NCBI GenBank assembly: GCA_002256435.1
Contig: NKJC01000004.1
Span: forward strand, 393,103 to 457,102
Origin: Chitinophagaceae bacterium BSSC1
GTDB lineage: Bacteria; Bacteroidota; Bacteroidia; Chitinophagales; Chitinophagaceae
DNA: 64,000 nt
Direction: 5' to 3'
The notes beneath the pieces were generated by a model. The model searched no databases, was not told the origin of the DNA, and saw nothing but the letters and a program-made list of their open reading frames with translations. Below, one piece after another: positions 34,429 to 42,983 of the stretch. How positions within the stretch are numbered: the stretch's first letter is position 1; each line of letters starts with the position of its first letter. Position numbers and translations under genes: made by a program.

Positions 34429-35004
34429 ATGCACCAGTATTTGTTGAAATACCTTGTTTTACATAAGCAATTGCCCCTACCAAAAGTGGGTGTTTTTAGC
34501 ATTGAACAGGTAAGTGCGCAGATTGATTCTACCAACCATTTGTTATATCCACCCTCACAGGTAATCCGGTTTAGTCAGGAAACCGTGGCGGCAGATAGGC
34601 ATTTCTATGATTTTATAGTGAATGAAACGGGTTGGGAATTAGTAGATGTGATGCGCAATATTCAAAAATTTGCCCAGCAACTTTTAACAGATGCACAGGA
34701 CAAACATGGCGCTATCTTACAAGGGATTGGTACTTTAAAAAAAGAAGGAGACGGTCATTTGTTATTTTTTGCAGACCGTCCTTTAGACTATTTGTTTTCT
34801 CAGGTTAAGATAGATAAATCAATCAGTTTGGCAAAAGCCGCAACTCTAAAACAGTCTGCCTATAAAGCCAAAGAATTGGAAGGGGATGAGCTAAGGGAAT
34901 TATTGGGTCAGGCCACCGATTCAGACACATCTGATAACTGGTGGGTCTATGCATTTGCCTTATTATTATTGGGTGTAGGTGCCTTGTTGTTTTATTACGT
35001 TTAG
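34429..35004 (+). CDS. HU-CCDC81-like domain protein with C-terminal membrane anchor
   Basis: 191 residues. The N-terminal half (MHQYLLKYLVLHKQLPLPKVGVFSIEQVSAQID ... LYPPSQVIRFSQETV) follows the CCDC81 bacterial HU domain pattern (LxxxL..h....P..G.F). A hydrophilic stretch then leads to one C-terminal transmembrane helix (WWVYAFALLLLGVGALLFYYV). Related Bacteroidota proteins carry a SPOR domain at the end; it is absent here, and the tail-anchored layout is different. Third gene of the TPR/barrel operon, 11 nt after the barrel gene. Function unknown, possibly nucleoid or cell-envelope linked. Confidence 0.55.
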   Translation: MHQYLLKYLVLHKQLPLPKVGVFSIEQVSAQIDSTNHLLYPPSQVIRFSQETVAADRHFYDFIVNETGWELVDVMRNIQKFAQQLLTDAQDKHGAILQGIGTLKKEGDGHLLFFADRPLDYLFSQVKIDKSISLAKAATLKQSAYKAKELEGDELRELLGQATDSDTSDNWWVYAFALLLLGVGALLFYYV

Positions 35005-35020
35005 TTTCCAATTACCATTC

Positions 35021-35926
35021 ATGAGCCAGACCATACATTATCTTGAGTGCCCAGCTTGCAAAAGTGCAGATATATCAAAAGCATTAACCGCAAAAGACCA
35101 TACAGTTTCTGGTGAAAATTTTGAGATCTGGCATTGCAATCATTGTAGTCTGCGTTTTACGCAAGATGTTCCAGTTTTGTCAGCCATAGGACCTTATTAC
35201 CAATCAGAAGAATACGTGTCTCATTCTGATTCACAAAAAGGACTGATCAATAATTTATACCATCGCGTACGCAACCATACTTTAAAAACCAAGCGTCAAT
35301 TATTACAAGCCGTAACAGGCAAGCAACAAGGTTCACTCTTAGATGTTGGAGCGGGTACAGGTGCTTTTTCCAAAACCATGCAAGATGCAGGTTGGCAGAT
35401 TACGGGATTGGAACCAGATGAAACAGCCAGAAAAAATGCCAAGCAATTACACGGTTTAGATTTGCAATCACCCGATCAGGTATATCAGTTAGCTCCCACA
35501 CAATTTGACGCCATCACCCTTTGGCATGTGCTGGAACACGTGCACGATTTACAAGGCTATTTGGAAAATTTCCATCGTCTTTTAAAGGCAAACGGGAAGT
35601 TGATCATTGCCGTTCCCAACTATACCAGCAAAGACGCAGCTACTTATGGCGCTTTTTGGGCAGCCTATGATGTACCCAGACATCTCTATCATTTTTCACC
35701 AGCCAGTATGCAAGCATTGGCAAAGTCTAAAGGATTTCAGGTTGACCAAATGCAACCTATGTGGTTTGATAGTGTTTACGTAAGTATGCTCAGTGAAAAA
35801 TGCAAAACAGGAAAGACACAATTACTACCTGCCTTTTGGAATGGTATGTTGTCTAATGCCAACTCCATTGGTAATGCCGCTAATTGTAGTTCTGTGATTT
35901 ATATTTTGTCTAAAACAAGCGCTTAG
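35021..35926 (+). CDS. class I SAM-dependent methyltransferase with zinc ribbon
   Basis: 301 residues from the ATG at 35021, chosen because it is followed by the normal family N-terminus (MSQTIHYLECPAC). The N-terminal zinc ribbon CPAC ... CNHC (residues 10-13 and 38-41) is followed by a Rossmann methyltransferase: motif I LLDVGAGTGAFS and TLWHVLEHVHDLQGYLENF. The family is the methyltransf_23-type, often in polysaccharide or natural product loci. Substrate unknown. 4 nt overlap with the convergent cyclotransferase gene at the stop. Confidence 0.8.
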   Translation: MSQTIHYLECPACKSADISKALTAKDHTVSGENFEIWHCNHCSLRFTQDVPVLSAIGPYYQSEEYVSHSDSQKGLINNLYHRVRNHTLKTKRQLLQAVTGKQQGSLLDVGAGTGAFSKTMQDAGWQITGLEPDETARKNAKQLHGLDLQSPDQVYQLAPTQFDAITLWHVLEHVHDLQGYLENFHRLLKANGKLIIAVPNYTSKDAATYGAFWAAYDVPRHLYHFSPASMQALAKSKGFQVDQMQPMWFDSVYVSMLSEKCKTGKTQLLPAFWNGMLSNANSIGNAANCSSVIYILSKTSA

Positions 35927-36720
35927 TTGAATTTGATTTCAAACAAAGCTGGCCACCATTTTCCTGTTACATAGAAGGATTTGGTAACAGGATTATACGC
36001 AATCCCATTAAATGCTTCTGAACTACTATCAGGCACATTGTTTTTCTTTAAAATATCTGTAAAATCTGCTTTGGCTTCTACCAAACCCGTTTGGGCATTG
36101 ATTTTGATGATCTCATTGGTTTGCCAAATATTGGCATAAATAGCACCATCTACCCATTCCAATTCATTGATCATAGACACATAACCATTGTTATTGCTTA
36201 CACCTAGTGTACGTTCAATTTTAAAAGTTTCAGGATTTACAAAATATAGATTGCTTCCTCCCGTACCTATAATTAATGACTTGCCATCTGTGGTCATACC
36301 CCAACCTTCATAAGGCCATTCAAATTCCTGGGGCAGTTTTTTAAAATTCAAATCGTATACAAATACCTTGTGTTCCTGATAAGTGAGTTGATAGATTTTA
36401 CCATTCATGACGCTAATGCCTTCTCCAAAATATTGATCAGCTATTTTAAGACTTTTTTTGATTTTCCCTGTTTTAATGTCTACTTGTAAGAGTTTGCTAC
36501 GGCCCTTATTTCCAGTGCTTTCTAAAAAATCGCCTTCATGTAAGAAAAGCCCTTCAGTAAAAGAACTAGTATCATGTGGATACACATTTAAAACGGTATA
36601 ATTTAGTGTTGCTGGTGCAGGAATTGCAGAAGAACTATTGTTATTTTCAGTGCCTGTATTGTCATTATTACAAGCAGCCAAACCAAGGGCCAATACCAAG
36701 AGGGAAAAATATTGCTTCAT
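35923..36720 (-). CDS. glutaminyl-peptide cyclotransferase (bacterial, propeller type) lipoprotein
   Basis: 265 residues. Lipobox LAAC with the lipid-modified cysteine at residue 17 (GLAACNNDN). The mature part is a five-bladed propeller with the family signatures DTSSFTEGLFLHEGDFLESTG (compare FTQGL), SLGVSNNNGYVSMINELEWVDGAIYANIW (compare LNELE.....ANVW) and a terminal NGIAYNPVTKSFYVTGKWWPALFEI (compare NGIAY ... GKxWPxLF). This is the glutamine cyclotransferase family, which forms N-terminal pyroglutamate on exported proteins. Envelope-located. Confidence 0.88.
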   Translation of the reverse strand: MKQYFSLLVLALGLAACNNDNTGTENNNSSSAIPAPATLNYTVLNVYPHDTSSFTEGLFLHEGDFLESTGNKGRSKLLQVDIKTGKIKKSLKIADQYFGEGISVMNGKIYQLTYQEHKVFVYDLNFKKLPQEFEWPYEGWGMTTDGKSLIIGTGGSNLYFVNPETFKIERTLGVSNNNGYVSMINELEWVDGAIYANIWQTNEIIKINAQTGLVEAKADFTDILKKNNVPDSSSEAFNGIAYNPVTKSFYVTGKWWPALFEIKFN

Positions 36721-36765
36721 AGAAAATGATTGCTTAAAAATAGGAAAGTTCCTTATTGGAAATAG

Positions 36766-37905
36766 TTAAAAATAGAGCAGCATTAGCTCTGCGGCTTTTT
36801 CACCCATGATGGGGGTGAGGGCTACACCCATACCATTACAAGCAATGGCTACAAATACATTGTCACTGACTTGACTAAGCAAGGGTTTCTTGTTTTCAGT
36901 AAAGCCCATGATCCCGCTCCAATGGTCTTCAATGGTATACTGATAAGAGGGATGAATATGTTCTTTTAAAAATCCTGTTAGTTTGGTTTTAATTAAATCT
37001 GTAACAGCCGTTTCTGTGGTCTGTTCTGTTTCAAAATCAGCATTGCGGGCACCTCCTAATAAGATTCTATTCCCTAAGTTGCGCCAATAATAAAAACCTT
37101 CATCAAAATGAAAAGTACCACTGAGTTTTAATCCTTCAATAGGAGAAGTAACAATCACTTGACCCCTGGCAGGAATAATATTTAAATCTGGGAATAAACC
37201 ATTGCTATATGCATTGGTGCAAAACAAAACCTGGTTACAAGTAAATAGAATTTGTTGAGCCGTGTGCAGGATAATACCCTGAGGTTTTTTCTCCCAAAAC
37301 ACTACTTCCATACCATTCAAAATAGATACACCAGCGGCCTGTACTTTTTGAATGAGTGCGCTCACTAATTTGCCAGAATGCAAACTACCTTCCAAGCTAT
37401 TTTCTACCATAGCATCAAAACCCATCATGCCTTTTTCAGCAATGGCTGCATCACGTCTTACAAAAGTTTGATCCTGATCGGTTAGGTCTTTTAACTGTTC
37501 ATTGAGCTCACTCAATTTTTCATCCAATTGGTCAAAATGCGCATAGTCTTTGTTAATGCATTCATATCCACCACAGGGATCATATTCCATTTGAGCCATA
37601 CCAAAATGCCCTTTGATTTTTTCAATACCCAAGTAGCGCATTTTTACCACTTCTAGGGTGGTGTCCAAACCCATGTGCTCAATATCGTGAATGATTTCAG
37701 TTGGACTACCAAAGCAAGCAAATCCTGCATTGCGGGTAGATGCACCCAAGGGAATAGTATTCCTTTCTAGGATGGTAATTTTCAGATAAGGGTTCTTCTT
37801 CTTTAGCTCATAAGCCGTCCATAACCCCATCAATCCTCCACCTACTAGGATAACGTCCTGGGTAGAATAAAAACTCTCTTTTTCCCAAACCGATAACTTG
37901 CTCAT
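36766..37905 (-). CDS. FAD-dependent oxidoreductase (DAO family)
   Basis: 379 residues, cytoplasmic. The FAD-binding Rossmann motif is ILVGGGLMGLWTAYELKKKNP with GGGLMG near 22-27, followed by the ribose-binding ITILERNTIPLGASTRNAG. The C-terminal part has the DAO domain segment NRILLGGARNADFETEQTTE and the closing IEDHWSGIMGFTENKKPLL ... ACNGMGVALTPIMG, typical of glycine oxidase/amino acid oxidase-like proteins. Substrate not resolvable. 76 nt upstream of it on the map lies the ychF terminator. Confidence 0.82.
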   Translation of the reverse strand: MSKLSVWEKESFYSTQDVILVGGGLMGLWTAYELKKKNPYLKITILERNTIPLGASTRNAGFACFGSPTEIIHDIEHMGLDTTLEVVKMRYLGIEKIKGHFGMAQMEYDPCGGYECINKDYAHFDQLDEKLSELNEQLKDLTDQDQTFVRRDAAIAEKGMMGFDAMVENSLEGSLHSGKLVSALIQKVQAAGVSILNGMEVVFWEKKPQGIILHTAQQILFTCNQVLFCTNAYSNGLFPDLNIIPARGQVIVTSPIEGLKLSGTFHFDEGFYYWRNLGNRILLGGARNADFETEQTTETAVTDLIKTKLTGFLKEHIHPSYQYTIEDHWSGIMGFTENKKPLLSQVSDNVFVAIACNGMGVALTPIMGEKAAELMLLYF

Positions 37906-37925
37906 GACTCAAAGATAGTCAAATG

Positions 37926-37958
37926 AAAAAAGGAAGTACCAACTGATACTTCCTTTTT
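37926..37958 (-). terminator. terminator of ychF
   Basis: Perfect 12-base arms AAAAAGGAAGTA / TACTTCCTTTTT with an 8-nt loop between the ychF stop and the next gene on the same strand. The minus-strand 3-prime side ends in TTTTT. Confidence 0.8.
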
Positions 37959-37981
37959 ATACAAATGATATGAACTATTTA

Positions 37982-39085
37982 TTATACGTTGAAACGGAAA
38001 TGCATCACGTCTCCATCTTTTACTAGGTATTCCTTTCCCTCAATCCTCAACCTGCCATTTTCACGACAAGCAGCTTCACTGCCATATTTTACAAAGTCTT
38101 CATAAGCAATCACTTCTGCCTTGATAAAGCCTTTTTCAAAATCGGTATGGATCACACTGGCCGCTTGAGGAGCTTTCCAGCCCTTGTGAATGGTCCAAGC
38201 TCGTACTTCCTGCACACCAGCGGTAAAATAAGTATCTAGGTTCAGGAGTTTATAAGTGGTTCTGATCAAGCGGTTTAAAGCAGGTTCAGTCATGTTATAT
38301 TCTTCCATAAACATCTGCTTGTCTTCCTCAGCTTCCATTTCTGCAATCTGGGCTTCAATATTATTGCACATGACAATTAGTTCCGCGCCTTCCTTGGTCA
38401 CGGCTTCTTTGAGCATCTCTGAGAACTTATTACCGGTATGCATGCTGGCTTCGTCTACATTGGCTACATACAAAACGGGTTTGTCTGTGAGCAAGAATAA
38501 ATCAGCAATGGCGTTTTTCTCTTCTTTATCCAAACCCAAAGAATGAATGCTCTTTCCCTTTTCCAAATGCTCTTTGCAACGGTTTAAAATCTCAAATTCA
38601 GCCTTGGCCTTGGTATCCGTACCCACACGAGCCATTTTTTCTACTCTTGACCATTTGCGTTCAACAGAATCTAGGTCTTTTAACTGCAATTCGGTTTCAA
38701 TGATTTCCTTATCGCTGATGGGGTTAATAGCACCTTCTTCTCTTAGTACATTTTCGTCTTCAAAACAACGAATCACGTGAATAATAGCATCTACCTCACG
38801 AATATTAGCTAGGAATTTATTACCCAAACCTTCACCCTTACTAGCGCCTTTAACCAAACCAGCAATGTCTACAATCTCTAACTGAGTAGGAACGGTTCTA
38901 TTGGGTTGTACCAATTCAGCCAGTTTGGCCATGCGTTCATCGGGAACGTCTACCAAACCCACATTGGGTTCAATGGTGCAAAAACGATAGTTGCTAGCCT
39001 GTGCTTTGGCACTAATACTAACTGCGTTAAATAAGGTTGATTTTCCAACATTGGGTAAACCCACAATTCCTGCTTGTAAAGCCAT
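37982..39085 (-). CDS. ychF: YchF/OLA1-type ribosome-binding ATPase
   Basis: 367 residues from the ATG at 39085 ([17 protein letters not shown]), matching the usual family length; the frame runs on to a TTG 21 nt upstream. P-loop GLPNVGKST at 9-17, switch segment [47 protein letters not shown], and the C-terminal TGS domain ([35 protein letters not shown], [18 protein letters not shown]). The G4 element is degenerate (family prefers ATP). Binds ribosomes; redox-regulated in other bacteria. A TATATTTG box lies at 39104-39111. Confidence 0.95.
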   Translation of the reverse strand: MALQAGIVGLPNVGKSTLFNAVSISAKAQASNYRFCTIEPNVGLVDVPDERMAKLAELVQPNRTVPTQLEIVDIAGLVKGASKGEGLGNKFLANIREVDAIIHVIRCFEDENVLREEGAINPISDKEIIETELQLKDLDSVERKWSRVEKMARVGTDTKAKAEFEILNRCKEHLEKGKSIHSLGLDKEEKNAIADLFLLTDKPVLYVANVDEASMHTGNKFSEMLKEAVTKEGAELIVMCNNIEAQIAEMEAEEDKQMFMEEYNMTEPALNRLIRTTYKLLNLDTYFTAGVQEVRAWTIHKGWKAPQAASVIHTDFEKGFIKAEVIAYEDFVKYGSEAACRENGRLRIEGKEYLVKDGDVMHFRFNV

Positions 39086-39103
39086 GTACAAAATTTTGAG
39101 CGG

Positions 39104-39111
39104 CAAATATA
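39104..39111 (-). promoter_or_regulatory. -7 promoter box TATATTTG for ychF
   Basis: Exact TAnnTTTG match on the minus strand with its G 19 nt before the ychF ATG. Confidence 0.45.
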
Positions 39112-39157
39112 GTTTGATTTGCGCTTTAATGGGTTTAAAAAACCGCTTGAACCAATT

Positions 39158-40474
39158 CTAGAGCACTAATAGCACTTTGCTGCCTAAGATTTTATACTGT
39201 TTATCTCTATAAACCACTTGGTAACGGCCTTTTTGGAGGTAGAGATAATAATAGCCATCGGGCGATGTAGCATAGGTTTGATCTGCAGGCACTACCATGA
39301 TCACGCGTTTTTCATTGTATTCCTTTTCATAAAATGCCTGTACAAAAAACAGGTCTCTGAAAATAGGTTGCACGGCGGTTTCTTTTTTCCATCCATTCAT
39401 GGAACTAAATAGGGGTCTGCCATTCTTGAATTTGGTAGGTGGATGGTAGACATAGATGTCAAATAGATGATAGCCAAACAAGTCAACAGATTTTCCAGCT
39501 AAATCAGGTACCATGGGAGCATCATAGCCCAATTTAGGGGCGTATTGTTGGTACCAGAGCGCGCCATAGAGTCCATTGCTACCCTCGGTCATACCCGTTT
39601 GGTCAATGGTCAATGGATCAATACCCGATATGATTTTAAAATATGCGGCCATTGGAATCCGACCATCGCTTCCAGCGCCTTCTTCAACATGACCCTGACC
39701 AGCGTGTACCAAGATCTTGGCCTTGGGTTCCTTTTCTAGAATCTGATAGATTTTTTGTGCTTGGGTATATTCCCGTTGGTTTACAGTATGGCTGGAACTG
39801 CTGTCTTCATAAGCAACAAGGGTATAGCCCAATTCCAATGCTTTACGCACCAGTTCACCAGCCAAGGGTTCACAGGTATAATGACCAGTAAGCATATTCA
39901 CTTGTCTAAGCGATGCATTGGGGAAGGGGCTCAAGGTTTCCATGGCTAGGTAGCGGAATCCCTGTTGGTAAAGATCTTCTAATAGAGAGGCTGTAAAGAC
40001 CCGATGCTGGGGTTTCTCATGGGCTTCATTGATCATGACCACCTGACTAGTCCTGGTTTTTCCCAGAATATAGGATTTGGCGTCTTTGAAACTGGCTCCT
40101 GCAAAAGGATTGCCCTGTTTGTTGATTGCTTTTTGTAAGGAATCTGTGTAAGGTGAAAACAGTTCTATTTTCTCTAATTCCTGCACACCCGCATAGTCAC
40201 CAATAAAAGCCAGTGATTGTTTTAAATCAGCATAATAATCGGCCCTGCCACTGGTTTTAATGAGCCAAGGTTCCTGTTTAAAGGATTTGTATAGCGGATA
40301 TAAATAGTGCAGCTCTTGGTTATGGTAAATTGAAAGGTATTGGCTAGAATCTAAAGCCATCCCTTTTTGAGCTTGCACATAGTCTTTGAGGTAATTGTAA
40401 TTCTCACTCCATTGGGCTTTTAAAGACAATTGGGTAAGACAAATTAGAACCAGCAAGAAAAAGGCTTTGCGCAT
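39158..40474 (-). CDS. secreted EreA/ChaN-like protein
   Basis: 438 residues from the ATG at 40474 with a signal peptide ending LKAQ (about 20); a TTG lies 18 nt upstream. The core around residues 150-280 shows VVMINEAHEKPQHRVFTASLLEDLYQQGFRYLAMETL and KILVHAGQGHVEEG, reminiscent of the EreA (erythromycin esterase)/ChaN/Tiki fold with its conserved GExH and downstream His pairs; the E-x-H here is in NEAH. The C-terminal 130 residues (WKKETAVQPIFRDLFFV ... YYLYLQKGRYQVVYRDKQYKILGSK) are beta-rich. Possibly a metalloesterase or heme-binding envelope protein. The family assignment is tentative. Confidence 0.45.
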   Translation of the reverse strand: MRKAFFLLVLICLTQLSLKAQWSENYNYLKDYVQAQKGMALDSSQYLSIYHNQELHYLYPLYKSFKQEPWLIKTSGRADYYADLKQSLAFIGDYAGVQELEKIELFSPYTDSLQKAINKQGNPFAGASFKDAKSYILGKTRTSQVVMINEAHEKPQHRVFTASLLEDLYQQGFRYLAMETLSPFPNASLRQVNMLTGHYTCEPLAGELVRKALELGYTLVAYEDSSSSHTVNQREYTQAQKIYQILEKEPKAKILVHAGQGHVEEGAGSDGRIPMAAYFKIISGIDPLTIDQTGMTEGSNGLYGALWYQQYAPKLGYDAPMVPDLAGKSVDLFGYHLFDIYVYHPPTKFKNGRPLFSSMNGWKKETAVQPIFRDLFFVQAFYEKEYNEKRVIMVVPADQTYATSPDGYYYLYLQKGRYQVVYRDKQYKILGSKVLLVL

Positions 40475-40555
40475 GCGCGATATTTTTTGCAAGAATACTG
40501 TCTTTACTGTTAATAGGAACCCAAGAAAGTCAAGCTATCTCAGCTTTAACAGATA

Positions 40556-40966
40556 TTATTTGGTCTTTGCGTATTGCATGACTATTTCCCATTCTTCCGG
40601 TTTCACGGTTTGAACAGACAATCTACCCAAACGAATTAAATCCATATTAGTAAGTCTTGGGTCTTGTTTGAGCACTTGTAAAGACACTGGAACTTTGAGT
40701 TTTTTATGAGGCTTAAAATCAACCACCAACCAAGCAGGATTGTCTGTGGTAGGGTCTTGATAAGCTTCCTTAACCACTTTGGCAATGCCTACAATTTCCA
40801 TCCCTTCATTGCTATGGTACCAAAAAGCCAGGTCACCTTTTTTCATAGAGCGAAGGTTATTGCGAGCGCCATAATTGCGTACTCCGTCCCACATGGTCAG
40901 ACCTTCTTGTTCAAACTGCTCCCAACTATACTTAAAAGGTTCTGATTTGATTAACCAATAGTTCAT
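40556..40966 (-). CDS. EVE-domain protein
   Basis: 136 residues from the ATG at 40966 (MNYWLIKSEPFKYSWEQFEQEG); an in-frame earlier start would add five residues, but MNYWLIKSEP is the standard family opening. The EVE/PUA-like fold is clear: WDGVRNYGARNNLRSMKKGDLAFWYHSN, VGIAKVVKEAYQDPTTDNPAWLVVDFKP and the LQVLKQDPRLTNMDLIRLGRLSVQTV tail. The domain binds modified bases in DNA or RNA (the human THYN1 relative). Cytoplasmic. Neighbours are unrelated; there is no restriction or modification gene nearby. Confidence 0.92.
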   Translation of the reverse strand: MNYWLIKSEPFKYSWEQFEQEGLTMWDGVRNYGARNNLRSMKKGDLAFWYHSNEGMEIVGIAKVVKEAYQDPTTDNPAWLVVDFKPHKKLKVPVSLQVLKQDPRLTNMDLIRLGRLSVQTVKPEEWEIVMQYAKTK

Positions 40967-41047
40967 GATTTGCAAATTCAAAAGTCAAAAAGGATTGTGA
41001 AAGGAAAAATAAAATAATCCAAACAAATGCCAAATTAAAAAACAAGT

Positions 41048-41767
41048 TTAATACCCACTAGCCAACACATCGGCCAGGTGCAAGACTTGCATATTGGAGC
41101 CATGGTTTTGTAAACAACCATTAATATGCATGAGGCAACTCATGTCTGTACTAATCAAATAGTCAGCGCCTGTTTCACCAGCATTGGTAATTTTTTGTTC
41201 ACCCATGGCAATACTAATGGGTTCAAATTTTACAGCAAATGTGCCACCAAAACCGCAGCAGGTTTCTACGTCATTCATCTCTACCAATTCTAGTCCAGCT
41301 ACCTTACTCAATAATTGTCTAGGACCTTGTTTAATCTTGCATTCACGAAGTGCTGCGCAACTATCGTGGTAAGTGGCTTTGCCTTCAAACTTGGCACCTA
41401 GGTCATCTATTTGAAGAATATCAATCAAGAATTCAGAGAGTTCAAATATCCTGGATTTGATTTTTTGAGCCTGTTGCAAATGAGCTGAATTTTCAAACAG
41501 TTTGGCGTATTCATTACGGACAAAACCCACGCAAGAAGCTGAAGGGGCAACAATATATTCAGCGCCTTCAAAATCATGTAAGAATTTGGTACAGACTTCT
41601 TTGGACTCACCCCAGAACCCAGCATTAAATGCGGGTTGACCACAACAGGTTTGTTGGGCATTGTAGATGACTTCGCAACCTGCTTTCTCTAATACTTTTA
41701 CCATATTAAAAGCAACAGTAGGGTAGAGTTGGTCTACAAAACAGGGAACAAAGATTTGCACTTTCAT
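41048..41767 (-). CDS. CCG-domain (Fe-S)-binding protein, LutA/YkgE-like
   Basis: 239 residues. Two CCG (cysteine-rich) domains: the first has VPCFVDQLYP, QTCCGQPAFNAG and APSASCVGFVRNEY (C-x...CCG..P..C), the second HDSCAALRECKIKQGPRQLL, ETCCGFGGTFAVKF and DMSCLMHINGCL. These cysteine motifs bind an Fe-S cluster or mediate disulfide electron transfer in lactate oxidation (LutA) and HdrB-like proteins. The LutB/LutC partners are not adjacent. It follows ribH by 12 nt on the same strand, so both may be one transcript with the TPR gene. Confidence 0.82.
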   Translation of the reverse strand: MKVQIFVPCFVDQLYPTVAFNMVKVLEKAGCEVIYNAQQTCCGQPAFNAGFWGESKEVCTKFLHDFEGAEYIVAPSASCVGFVRNEYAKLFENSAHLQQAQKIKSRIFELSEFLIDILQIDDLGAKFEGKATYHDSCAALRECKIKQGPRQLLSKVAGLELVEMNDVETCCGFGGTFAVKFEPISIAMGEQKITNAGETGADYLISTDMSCLMHINGCLQNHGSNMQVLHLADVLASGY

Positions 41768-41779
41768 AACCGTAAAGGT

Positions 41780-42259
41780 TTATTTCAATTTTCTATTCAA
41801 AGCAATCATCTTGATAGCAGTAACTGCCGCTTCCTCACCCTTGTGGCCGTGTTTGCCACCCACGCGCTCCAAAGCCTGTTGCTCATTTTCTAAAGTAAGT
41901 ACCCCAAAGATCACGGGCACATCCATACTAAGATTAAGTTGTAGAACACCATCTGTAACGGCTTTACATACATAGTCAAAATGAGGTGTGTCTCCACGGA
42001 TCACCGTACCCAATGTAATATAAGCATCGGGTGGTGTTTTGCTATAAGCGTAATGATTCTTGACAGCAAAGGGAATTTCAAATGCTCCTGGCACGGTGAG
42101 TGTTTTGCATGTAACACCTTGTGCTTTTAAAACCCGTTTTACACCTGCTTCCAATTTATTAATGATAGCAGCATTCCATTCTGTTTTCACTATAACAACA
42201 AAGGCATCCTTGATAACAGGGATGCCTTTGCTTAATGCAGTATTACCTTGAGTAGCCAT
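41780..42259 (-). CDS. ribH: 6,7-dimethyl-8-ribityllumazine synthase
   Basis: 159 residues, normal for the family. Riboflavin pathway: condenses the dihydroxybutanone phosphate and the ribitylaminopyrimidine into lumazine. Seen motifs: FVVIVKTEWNAAI, VPGAFEIPFA (phosphate/ligand loop), VIRGDTPHFDYVCK (the catalytic His region RG.T.HF) and PVIFGVLTLENEQQALERVGGKHGHKGEEAA. The protein self-assembles into a pentamer or icosahedral shell. A perfect 10-base inverted repeat lies inside its 5-prime coding part (42200-42229). 6 nt from the upstream TPR gene. Confidence 0.95.
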   Translation of the reverse strand: MATQGNTALSKGIPVIKDAFVVIVKTEWNAAIINKLEAGVKRVLKAQGVTCKTLTVPGAFEIPFAVKNHYAYSKTPPDAYITLGTVIRGDTPHFDYVCKAVTDGVLQLNLSMDVPVIFGVLTLENEQQALERVGGKHGHKGEEAAVTAIKMIALNRKLK

Positions 42260-42265
42260 TAGCTA

Positions 42266-42949
42266 TTAGTCGTTTTTTTCAACACTTAAACGGTAAATGT
42301 ATTTATCAGCCTGAAAACCTTTATCGGTTTTAGGGAATTTAGTTTTGATTTCTTTGTAAAGATCCAAAGCTTCTTTGTTCTTACCCAAAGTTTCGCTTAA
42401 TAAAGCAGCGCGGAATAAGTATTCAGCAGAATTTGCTTCGTCTGTTTCAAAAGAAGACCCCGCTTTTTTGTAAGAAGCAATGGCATCATCGTTTTGTTTT
42501 AATTCAGCATAAGCATCACCTAAGTTACCCAAGGCCAACAATTGAATTTGTTTGGCATCGGTAGAAAAATCTTTTAGGTATTTTACTGCATTGCTAAAAT
42601 CACCCAAGTGCAAATAGCTTACACCAGCATAATATTTTGCAAGGTTAGCAGTTTTGGTGCCACCAAAATTATTGATGATGTACAAAGCACCTTTGCTCTG
42701 GCCATCGCCATTTAATACTAGGTTAGAAGAGTCCATTAAGAAATAACCCTGAACCTTAATAATTGCTTCAGCAGCTTTGTCTTCCTTTGGTTTTACTATG
42801 TATTGCGTATATCCAATCCATCCTGCAACAACTACAACAATGGCTACTACAACGCCTAAAATGGTTTTGCCATTATGTTGTAAAAAATGTTGTGCTTTTG
42901 CTACGGGTTCCTGTTCCAAATGGGTATGCTCTTTGTGATGCTCGCTCAT
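42266..42949 (-). CDS. membrane-anchored TPR protein (YfgM-like)
   Basis: 227 residues. A polar His-rich head (SEHHKEHTHLEQEPV), one transmembrane helix (about 29-49: TILGVVVAIVVVVAGWIGYTQYIV), then four TPR-like repeats (YYAGVSYLHLGDFSNAVKYLKDF, LLALGNLGDAYAELKQNDDAIASYKKAG, YLFRAALLSETLGKNKEALDLYKEIKTKFP). The overall layout matches YfgM, a periplasmic chaperone-type protein with a cytoplasmic N-terminus. It begins the ribH/Fe-S gene set on this strand, 34 nt downstream of pdhA. Confidence 0.8.
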   Translation of the reverse strand: MSEHHKEHTHLEQEPVAKAQHFLQHNGKTILGVVVAIVVVVAGWIGYTQYIVKPKEDKAAEAIIKVQGYFLMDSSNLVLNGDGQSKGALYIINNFGGTKTANLAKYYAGVSYLHLGDFSNAVKYLKDFSTDAKQIQLLALGNLGDAYAELKQNDDAIASYKKAGSSFETDEANSAEYLFRAALLSETLGKNKEALDLYKEIKTKFPKTDKGFQADKYIYRLSVEKND

Positions 42950-42983
42950 GATTGTATTTTAAAAAAAGAATGTGTAAATGGGA

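Noticed and set aside
42181..42230. FMN riboswitch or terminator at the ribH start
   Set aside because: The hairpin is within the coding region, lacks a T-run and none of the RFN element conserved sequence is seen.
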